Assembly (NCBI RefSeq): GCF_937616625.2
Contig: NC_065570.1
Location: 2,552,001-2,616,000, forward strand
From: Mercurialis annua
Taxonomy: Eukaryota > Streptophyta > Magnoliopsida > Malpighiales > Euphorbiaceae
Reading direction: 5' to 3'
Length of the DNA stretch: 64,000 bases
In this document: positions 55,657 through 64,000 of the stretch, piece after piece
Numbering within the stretch: the first letter of the stretch is position 1
How the letters are laid out: each line of letters starts with the position of its first letter
Made by a program: the position numbers and the translations under genes
Notes under the pieces: generated by a model
What the model was told of the DNA's origin: nothing
The model's database searches: none
What the model saw: only the letters and a program-made list of their open reading frames with translations

Positions 55657-56113
55657 TGATACAGGTCGATCTTTAAAGGGTCGCCCGTACTGTTTTTCCT
55701 GCACAAGTAACAAATATAAGCTCAAAGGACCTCAGGCTTGCTCAGCCTGAAAGCCACTCCGATGCTTAAGTCAGAGAGGGTTTTTTGGTAGGTAAATGAA
55801 TGTAAGAGTATTTAAGTCTGATTTTGCTTACCCTTCTCAGCATTCGGTGGCTTCCTTTTATAATGAGTTTAAGGCGGTGGTTATCTGGTAAATCGTGGGT
55901 TTGCCCCACGATTATTGATAATGGTGAAGGCACGTTCCCGATTATCCCGGGTAGTGGGTGTCAGGGAACAGAGTGGATGAGGTCGCCTAGATGGCAGACC
56001 TGGATGAGTCCGCCCGAGACAGACATGGGCGATGGGAGATTTGGAGACCCGTTGGGCGAGCATAGCATTCGTTAGGCGATGCTTGGAGTTCGAATATTAT
56101 TAGGTCGGTATCA
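55657..56113 (-). repeat. Tat 5' LTR
   Basis: 457 bp. The minus strand contains TATAAAAG (55855-55862) as the likely TATA box for retrotransposon transcription. Confidence 0.95.
55855..55862 (-). promoter_or_regulatory. TATA box in the Tat 5' LTR
   Basis: The minus-strand motif TATAAAAG lies roughly in the middle of the 457-bp LTR, upstream of the gag-pol start. An identical copy lies in the 3' LTR. Confidence 0.6.
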
Positions 56114-56118
56114 GTTTG

Positions 56119-56611
56119 GACTTAATTTTTATTATTCATCCAATTAACTAATTGAATTTATGCAGATTTATACACAGTATTTTTGAATATCCACAAACTA
56201 AAGATATGAATTGAACACGGATTCAAATTCAGACAGAACTTAATAAAATTAAATGTTTAAACCCAGTCGAAGATGAACGGATATAGCTCATTAAACAGGT
56301 ATAAATTTTATTAACTAACTTATGAGACAATTTGTCAAGGTGTTAAAGTATGGATCTACATTATGAGACAATGCTAAAAGGAACACATGAATCATGATGT
56401 TGCTGTTGTTACTAAAAAGTAGCTACCGCCTGCAAGCAGGGGCCGAAAGCAGAAACAAATTCTTTCGAAACTAAAACAAAATGGCCGCAGCCTTATTTTA
56501 TTGAATAATGGTATCGTTACAAATCAATACAAACAATTGAATCAAACTGACAAGGCAGTATATGTAAACCCGAATTTCTTCTTGTATAAATGATGTTATT
56601 ATGCAGATTTA
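56119..56611. other. Intergenic DNA and 3' flank of the AGD5-like gene
   Basis: No element recognised. The part closest to 56611 should hold the 3' untranslated region of the minus-strand gene. Confidence 0.5.
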
Positions 56612-59600
56612 TCACCTTTTCGCAGACATCACTTGTGTTAAATAAGATAAGTCATAGTATACTTGCGGTTGAGGTTGAGCTACGGGGAATGATGGAGGTG
56701 GCATAGTCGATCCAATATTTGTTGCGCCATTTTTTGGAACCATTGACCCTGGCCTATACGTGCTGCAAATTCATCGATGAATGTATGTGTAAGTGTTCAT
56801 GATATGCTAGAGTTAAATAAAATAAATTAACCATAAACAACTACCTTGATACGGGAATATTAACCGAGTTCCCGGCTGAATACGATTGCTGGTTGTTTCC
56901 AATCTGGCACAAGAACGTACATAACGTATAAGATAACAGAATTCGTGGACCAGAAAACAGTTTGATGTAGCGTGTTAAGAACTCAACCTGAAAGTATTTT
57001 TGTACATCGCCAGTGGCTGGTGTCGTCATTCCAGGAACCTGATGGCCCCAATTGTTGCTGGATGTGTAAGTACCATTGGGAGCGATATTTTGTACATTTG
57101 GAGGAAAGGCTCGGATTCCGCCACTAGATTTCACGGCAGCTGCCATGAAAACTTGTTGCTGTTGAGTCGGCATAGCAAACTGTTGTTGATGGACAGAGAC
57201 TGGAGACACCGTGCTGGACTGTGCAAATTAAATAATGAAAATAATAAACGGATTTATATTATACATACTCAATATAATCCTATAGTGCAATTAACCATAC
57301 TCGACATTTGTCCGTTACACAACTCATATCCTCTTCACCAGAAAATAAATCATTTTCTACTATAACTTTCAGTTTATGGTCAAATTCCATCATAGAAAAC
57401 TCTTGATACATACCTTCTCAAAGAGATTCATGATATCATTCTTTGCATCACTTTTGGGTTTGCCCGTGGGTGGTGGATCTTTGAAAAAATTCTCAGCTTC
57501 TTGTTCGGAGTTTATCCTGCTTTCAGATAGACTTGTTGCATCACTTCCCCCTGATATTGATTCTACTTTGGCATCTACATTTAGCGAGGTTCAAATTAAT
57601 TACAGGGAATAAGAAAAAAGAAGCTGCATCAACAAAAAATCATCAAACTCACTTTGAAAACCAACCCAAGCATTATCACCGAGGGAAGCTTTGGAGGAAG
57701 TTCCGCTTGAATCATCCATGCAAAGCAAGTTAAAAAGCTCAGTTGCATAATCAACTTTCGCTGGTTTGACAATTGGTGTTATTTTCTCCTCCTTTACCAA
57801 CTCGGCATTTGTGACTGCTGGTTCTAATTTCTGTACAGGTTCTTGCGGTTTTGGGTCAACTTTGACCTGTTCATCTACTCTATTAGTCGATTCATTCAAA
57901 CAGAAATCAAGCCAAATGCAACACATAATTTATAACACCATTCAATGTTAACATATCTCCAAAAAATTATTATATCAATACACAGTTGACAATTAGCACA
58001 TATTTTCATGATTGCAATATGCTTAACATTCAATTATGCACAAACTCAAGCCTAACAAATAATTTTCATTTATACCTGTTGGGACGTTGTAACAAATTGT
58101 GGAGTACTAATTTTAGGAGGGTTGTTGTTCTTCGTAATGGGTGGAGAGGTGCTTTTCTTCACCTCGGAAGCATTGCTAACGCTATTCATTTGTTTATTAT
58201 TTGTACTCTCTGGTCCTGGTTTATAAACTGCAGCCTTCTCAACACTCATCCTTGACGGTGAAGTTGCTTTACCCTCCCTAGGAACCCATCTCTTATCTAC
58301 GTACCTAATAAATAATAACATCGTCATATAAATCAATCATCTGGAAAAAATGCAAGTAATAGTGACCACTTCAAGAAATTGACTCGAGCAAACTATAACT
58401 CTCCGTCTTACTTTGCACGAATGAAATTTTCAATTCCAACTCTATCGTAATTATGAGGCAACTCTGCTTCCCAATAGCTATTCGACTTCTCATTCCCCAT
58501 AGCTGTCCGCAAGAAATAGATGTACTCAGAAACATGTATATTAAACTTCTGCATAAATGAGTCACATTTACGTAAATAGCACTTACTTTGGATAAAAGCA
58601 ATTTGCTCCGGTAGCCATGTGTCTAAAGTGGCAGATCTTACCTATATTACAATCACGAGTAATGAATTAAGTATTTCACATGAAAAATAACACTCTGGTT
58701 CATAAGAGGATCTTACATGGAAAAAATGTTAATTGTTTAAACGGGAAAGAGCTTGTCCACCTTTGATATGTGTACTCCAAGACTTCTATGTACCCCCGAG
58801 CACTGCATGCAAATGAAGATTCCGAGATTTACACTAGCCCATCGTGGACCTCTGTATATCAACATGACAGCATCACAAAATAAATTACTTTGAACAACTA
58901 TTCAGTACAATACTGCTAACAGGCTACCATTCCATAAAAGCTTAAGTTATAATTAAATTGCTGAAGATAGTTACTTTTGTTATTGTCCTAATAAATTCAT
59001 TACAAGAATGAACGAACTGTTTCTTTATAACGAAATGATAAATTGTGTTCAGATTCAGACACCTACTTGGTTTTGCAATCAGCGCACTCCCTATTTTCTG
59101 GTAATTTAACGAGACCTTCCAAGATCTGCAAATAAGAGAAACCACGAAAAACTGAGAAAAGAATCAATCAGTTCAAACAAACAATTTTATAATTTGGTAT
59201 GAAATCAGAAAACAATTGCAGGATCAGAACATGCATGATGATTAACAAAGAAAGAAATTTATTTTACACAAGCCACAAATACCCATTGCTTACGAAGACA
59301 AGAAAAATGAGTTGGATCAATCATCAGAAGATAACTTCTAAGAGACTGTTGACATTTTATTTTAAATAATAGTAGTTTTAATTTATATTACTACCGAAAT
59401 TTGCAAAAACCGATGACCATAATAAAATAACAACTAGAAAGCATTCAACATAATGGATAAAGATTATATACTAGAGCATGAAGTAAAAAATAAGAATGAA
59501 GCATATATATCCTATGCTTAATTGGTGAATTATATTATACAGAATCCATAACGCAATCACCGCCTCTTGTATCATTGAATTGAAACAGCCAAGGGTAATC

Positions 59601-60237
59601 AACACAGCTCTAAACTGAAATCGAAGCAACTTTCTTCACCGAATTACTTGACATAGCACAAATGGTCATAGATCAACTCATATACTCGTAAGAACATATC
59701 GAAATTCAAATTAGAAGTCAAAGTCTCATCATTTTTAACCTGTTTTTAGCATAAGTTTAACATGTCTCCATTAAATTACAAATTAAATTCACTAACTATG
59801 AGCTCAAAATCTTCATAACAAAGTATTTTCCTGGTCTAACCTCCCTAAAACCTCATTTTCTTACTACAAAATGTCATTCTAACTCAAAATTAGCTAAAAG
59901 GAAAAAAACTGGATTGTAATTGTTACAAGGTGCTCTAATGGATCAAAAATTGAGCTGAATACTAATCTAAAGATGATTTGCTTTGCAAAACCAAATTAAA
60001 ATTTGGAACAAGAACACACTTCCAAATAAAACATAAATTTCAAAACAAAAAGGTCAATCAAAACAGGACCCAAAATTCAAATTTATTTCAAAACAAGTAC
60101 CACATCAATATATATAAGATAGAACAAACACAAAATTAATTAAAAAAACTGAATCCAAAGATAAAAGATTAGACCTTTCTATGCTTAACATTAAGCTCTT
60201 TAGAAACATTAGCCTTCTGGTTCTGATTCTGGTTCAT
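56612..60237 (-). CDS. AGD5: ARF GTPase-activating protein, AGD5/NEVERSHED-like (11 exons, 467 aa)
   Basis: Stimulates GTP hydrolysis on ARF small GTPases in trans-Golgi/endosomal vesicle traffic. The Arabidopsis homologue NEVERSHED acts in organ shedding. Exons: 60237-60175, 59125-59067, 58851-58761, 58641-58587, 58502-58412, 58304-58076, 57866-57653, 57574-57414, 57218-56988, 56903-56845, 56762-56612. All junctions are GT-AG and in frame, total 1404 bp. The N-terminal ArfGAP domain has the zinc finger C35-x2-C38-x16-C55-x2-C58 and the arginine finger R63 in [11 protein letters not shown]. It continues [19 protein letters not shown] and YWEAELP...FIRAKYVDKRW. The rest is Pro/Ser/Gln-rich and disordered, with LFNLLCMDD and NDIMNLFEK motifs. 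Length is close to Arabidopsis AGD5. No PH or C2 domain. Intact. A GAA-type repeat lies in the 5' region. Confidence 0.94.
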
Positions 60238-60455
60238 AATTTCTTGGTTCAATTCAAATTCTTGTTCTATGTCTCTGTTCTACTAAAGAAACAAACTTTA
60301 TTAAATAAACTCTTGAAAAATTCTTAAATTTGTTTGTGGGCGGCCTTAGAATGAAAGAAATGAAGGAATAAAAATTTGGAGAAGTAGCAGTAGAAGAAGA
60401 AGAAGAAATGGCAAAGTGGGTATCTTTATACCTCACTTTTAATTGTAGGAAAAAG

Positions 60456-60726
60456 CCATTTTCAGGTACTTAAACTATAACTGTTATATTTAACTGGTCC
60501 TTAAACTATATTTTTTTTTATTCCGTCCTTCAACTTAGTGAAAAATCATTTTTCAGTCCCTGACTAATAAGAACGACATTGTTTAGGGTAACGATTTGCC
60601 TTTTTTAAAATAACAAAACAACGTAATTTTTATCATACAGGAACTTAAAAATTATTTTTTGCCAAGTTAAAAGACCATATTAGAATAAAAAAGGGTTTAA
60701 AGACCAAATAAACAAATTTGAAAATG
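60456..60726. mobile_element. Diverged foldback MITE upstream of AGD5
   Basis: About 270 bp. The left arm (CATTTTCAGGTACTTAAAC...GGTCCTTAAACTATA...TTCAACTTAGTGAAAAAT) and the right arm are reverse complements with many differences. Flanking duplication not visible. It lies about 220 bp upstream of the AGD5 start. Confidence 0.6.
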
Positions 60727-60787
60727 AATTATTTTTTAACTACAAACAATTACAACGTTCCCTTAAATATAGATATTTAATATTAAC

Positions 60788-60930
60788 GGGATTAAAAACG
60801 AGATACTAAATCGTTTAAAAATGAAATACCAAATCGTTAAAATAATTAAAAATGAAGTTTCAAATCGTTAACATAATTGAAAGCGAGTTATCAAATCGTT
60901 TCAAAGTAAATATCAAATTATTAATGAAAC
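60788..60930. repeat. Degenerate tandem repeat (about 36-bp unit)
   Basis: Four units, each ending in CAAATCGTT or TAAATCGTT (AATGAAATACCAAATCGTT, AATGAAGTTTCAAATCGTTA, GAGTTATCAAATCGTTT). Non-coding. Confidence 0.7.
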
Positions 60931-61040
60931 TAACAAAATTTTTTAATTTGTCAAAAATAATTAATTGTTAACGGAACTAAAAATAATATATTAAATTATT
61001 TGATTTTCAAATAAAAAATATATCTATTAATTATGTGATA

Positions 61041-61314
61041 CTCCCTCTGTTCCAATAGAATTGTCTACTTTGCTTTTATCACACAATTTAAGAAAAGCAA
61101 TTATTGTTTATGGGTTTTTTTTACTTTTCTTATCATACCTCTATTTAATATATGTTCCACTTATAATTTATTTTCAATTTACTCATTAGTGAATTTTAAA
61201 TAGGGCTAATATAGAAAAATTGAGTGTAAAAGTTAGTTTTTTTTTTTAAAGTGGACAAGAGTTTTGAGAGCAAAATATTTCTCAAAGTGGACAACTCTAT
61301 TGGGATGGAGGGAG
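61041..61314. mobile_element. Stowaway-like MITE
   Basis: Begins CTCCCTCTGTTCCAATAGAA and ends TATTGGGATGGAGGGAG, flanked by TA (61039-61040, 61315-61316). 274 bp, non-coding. Confidence 0.88.
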
Positions 61315-61362
61315 TATATGAGAAGAGTTTTTGAGTAATTTACTTTTATTTATTTGTTTCTA

Positions 61363-61990
61363 CAGTCGACCCTCTAATAGTTAATATTCTATAAATTAAT
61401 AATTCTAATAATTAATAGAAAATTGAGAGAACCAACTTCGTTCCACGTCGGATAATTAATAATTCTATTATTCAATAATTAATAAAATTTAAAATATATC
61501 CTACATGAATATTAATTATTAGAGAGATTTTTTAAAGAAATATATAACAATTGAAGATTTATTTGAGGTAATACTAATCTTAATTCATAAAGTGGTAGTT
61601 AAAATACCATCAAATTATGAATTTCTTACTCTTTTGAGAAATTTTAAAAGAAATTATTAGATAAACAAATCAAATTAAGTAAAGTATCTCTAGTATAAAA
61701 AATATTAAAATTATTTTATTTTATAAATACAATTTCTTATTAATTATCTTTTAATTTGATATCAATTGATATTTTTCAAATTGAATATAAAATTATTTCT
61801 TTTAAATTGAGTGATTATAAAGTGTATTTAGTTAGTTTTTTTATAATATAATATTAATATTAGATCTATTAGTGTAGGTACTTTAAAATATTTTTTAAAA
61901 TATTTTTTATATAAATTCAATAAATTAATAATTTTAATAATTAATAAATCTTTGATCCACCATGTATATTAATTATCAGAGGGTCGATTG
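61363..61990. mobile_element. Pogo/Emigrant-like MITE
   Basis: Left end CAGTCGACCCTCTAATAGTT and right end AATTATCAGAGGGTCGATTG form an inverted repeat of about 24 bp, with TA on both sides (61361-61362, 61991-61992). The interior is rich in ATTAATAATT. The ends resemble pogo-derived plant MITEs. 628 bp, no coding capacity. Confidence 0.75.
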
Positions 61991-61992
61991 TA

Positions 61993-64000
61993 TTTGCTTT
62001 TGCTCGACTTTCTTTTTGTTTTTTCGTAATATTATTTTATTACTACTTTTTATTGGAGAACAGCATGTAGAAACACGCGGGCATTTGGGTGGTGGTGGCA
62101 TTTCCCATGCTTTTCTTTTGTGTTCAGTGGCGCGTTTATTTCACGTGTATCACTTAAGGTAAGCAGCCGGCATTTCTTTGACGGCGATTTTTTCTTTCTT
62201 TGGTTGCTTCTTAAGACAAAGGTACGAAATAATCCTTGAAGTTTTTGTTAAGGAACACTTAAAGTCTTATATTTATACTTTTTTGCTATAAAAGGTCTCA
62301 ATATTTTAATATAGTACAAATAATTTTTAAAATCAAACAAGGTCAACAGTTGTTTATTAACTTGCTTATATGCTTTTTTTTATCCTCAACTGATACAACA
62401 TTAGTATCCTCGATTTCTTTCTCCTTTGCACCGGCTCTCTTCAATCACAGTCTCAATTTTTTTCTTTAAATATTTAAACATTTTCATGTAAGCGTATTAT
62501 TAAAATACTCTCATAATTATATTGTATGGGCATTAAATATAGAGTTTCCATAATGATTTTCTTTTGAAATTTTTAAAGGGTATTATAGAATTATTTTAAT
62601 AAATTAACCATAATTAATGAATTTCTTAATTCTTGTGAAATCACTATTTTTTTTCTATATTTGTGGGAGGGAGGGAGTAATTTTTAATTGTATTTAACTC
62701 TAAAATTTATTTGCACTATTTTAGAAACATTAAGAGCTTTTATGATAAACTACATTTTAAAAGAGTCTAAATGCTCCTCCATAAGAACTTCAAGAGTTCT
62801 TTTATTCCTTCTACCTTCCCTTCTTAATCTATAATATTATTTGTTTTATCCTTTCATATCGTTAAACAATAACACCCCAAATATGATATTATACAATTCT
62901 TTTGAGCCATTTATACAAAAAGATTATACTTCATAGAGATGATGACCAAAGAAATACTAAAAAACTATGTTATGCTTGTTAATTTGCTCAAAATTAAGTA
63001 TCTTTATCATATAAAATAATTGTAATTAAACAATAGAAAGAATCTTATTGAGGTCATGACATGGAAGGTTGGTTGGTGCACCATACCCATTGTTACTCTC
63101 TAAACTTCCATTGTAGACTCATTTAATTCTTAATCAAAAGATAAATTAGATTATCTAATTTTTATACCAAAATGATTGACCTAATAATAATAGAAAAATG
63201 TTAGAAGACAATTCTTTAATGAGAACATATTAGTATAGACCAACCACAGGCTGGCACATATACCAAAAGATATGAAATTGAAATTTTTGTGATAAACAAT
63301 TCCAATAACATTAGTTGATTCATATTGTTTTCAATAAATTGTTTTCCACTATATAATTTGCCACTCAACAAAAGTTGCTTGGAAAATCTCTTTCATTTTG
63401 ACAAATTTGTAAGTGGCCATTCAGTTTCCTGTTAAGGGTCTATCAGAATCTTTCTGTAATCCTTGGTGGGGATTAGTGGGATCAAATCATCCAAAATCTT
63501 CTTCTAAACCTTACCATGCAGAAATTCATTTCCAGAACGACTTCATTAAAATATTGTTTAATGGAACTAGACTTCATTCGTGGGTCGGATTTGTACGGGC
63601 CGGAACTTGACTACTTTCAGTGCAAATTCAAGTTCGGCCTAAATTCTATTCAGGTCTCATATCCAAGATCGATCCGTATATTATATACAAGTTTGAATGG
63701 AATTTTTTTGAACTTACATGAAAAATTGTATGATAATGATAATTTAAACTCGTCAATAAAATTAAATTTATTATGGACTCGGATCCAAGCTAGATTTGAG
63801 ATAAAAATTAACTGTTCAAGCCGGTAGGTCTTGGCAGCCGGGCGAATATTCATATCAACAATTAGGTGTAACAGAACCAACCAAAAATATTGATAAATAA
63901 TTCCTATATCAAATGCATATTATTGTGATGAAAGAATGTCATTCCTACCCAATAAACACTCTTATCACTTGAGATAAGTCATCTCATCAAATTAATAATA
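61993..64000. other. AT-rich intergenic DNA, nothing supported
   Basis: Short frames (for example around 61962-62162 and 63413-63827) show no family resemblance. No tRNA, MITE end or gene exon was recognised on either strand. A one-sided remnant at about 62215-62345 vaguely resembles the foldback arms seen elsewhere. Confidence 0.55.

Larger units (their letters stand above)
45893..56113 (-). mobile_element. Complete Tat-type Ty3/gypsy retrotransposon with an antisense gene
   Basis: A 10,221-bp element with 457-bp LTRs (45893-46349, 55657-56113; TGATAC...GTATCA). The 5-bp target duplication GTTTG is at 45888-45892 and 56114-56118. gag-pol reads on the minus strand, so the right LTR is the 5' LTR. 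The presence of a second, archaeal-type RNase H after the usual one places it in the Tat lineage. By eye the LTRs differ at one base (G45912/A55676), so the insertion is young. About 3.3 kb between the 3' LTR and pol carries a spliced gene on the plus strand. Confidence 0.95.

Noticed and set aside
58866..59145. Possible alternative exon in the AGD5 region (67-residue frame at 58942-59145)
   Set aside because: Only 59125-59067 is conserved ArfGAP exon 2; the downstream residues are intron translation past the GTAGGT donor.

Overview
This is an AT-rich stretch of a flowering-plant nuclear genome, most likely a eudicot. The evidence is spliced GT-AG genes with plant-specific families (DUF4408/DUF761, a plant-type RPAC1, an AGD5-type ARF-GAP), Athila and Tat lineage Ty3/gypsy retrotransposons, Ulp1-carrying Mutator elements, and many MITEs. 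No bacterial, organellar, tRNA or rRNA gene was recognised.

Only three ordinary host genes are visible, all on the minus strand: a DUF4408/DUF761 protein (11847-13323, 2 exons, 356 aa), the RNA polymerase I/III subunit RPAC1 (41151-44013, 9 exons, 377 aa) and an AGD5/NEVERSHED-like ARF GTPase-activating protein (56612-60237, 11 exons, 467 aa). All three exon models close in frame. The rest is mobile DNA and its debris.

Layout: 1-8.8 kb is part of a decayed Mutator-like element (MULE). It has a transposase on the plus strand facing a DUF1985-Ulp1 protease gene on the minus strand. The protease gene is interrupted by a second MULE (3297-4650) with a 9-bp target duplication. 8.8-21.4 kb holds a diverged local duplication, foldback MITEs, the DUF4408 gene, a 5'-truncated LINE, a Stowaway MITE and a short Helitron. 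21414-24583 is a MuDR-type MULE, internally deleted, with long hairpin-rich ends and a perfect 9-bp target duplication. 25503-38176 is a complete Athila-type retrotransposon whose two 1531-bp LTRs appear to differ at one base. 38.2-45.5 kb holds MITE pairs, RPAC1 and three foldback elements crowded upstream of RPAC1. 45893-56113 is a complete Tat-type retrotransposon (457-bp LTRs, one difference seen) carrying an additional spliced gene on the opposite strand to gag-pol. 56.6-60.2 kb is the AGD5-like gene, followed by MITEs and featureless AT-rich DNA to the end.

The most unusual signals are: (1) MULE termini built from arrays of small perfect hairpins whose two arms change together; (2) a palindrome-rich module of the Athila U3 that recurs between its two ORFs and, inverted, inside the gag-pol reading frame; (3) the antisense spliced gene of the Tat element with its own TATA box; (4) a family of foldback elements with GGC...GCC ends and 9-10 bp target duplications, three of them directly upstream of RPAC1.
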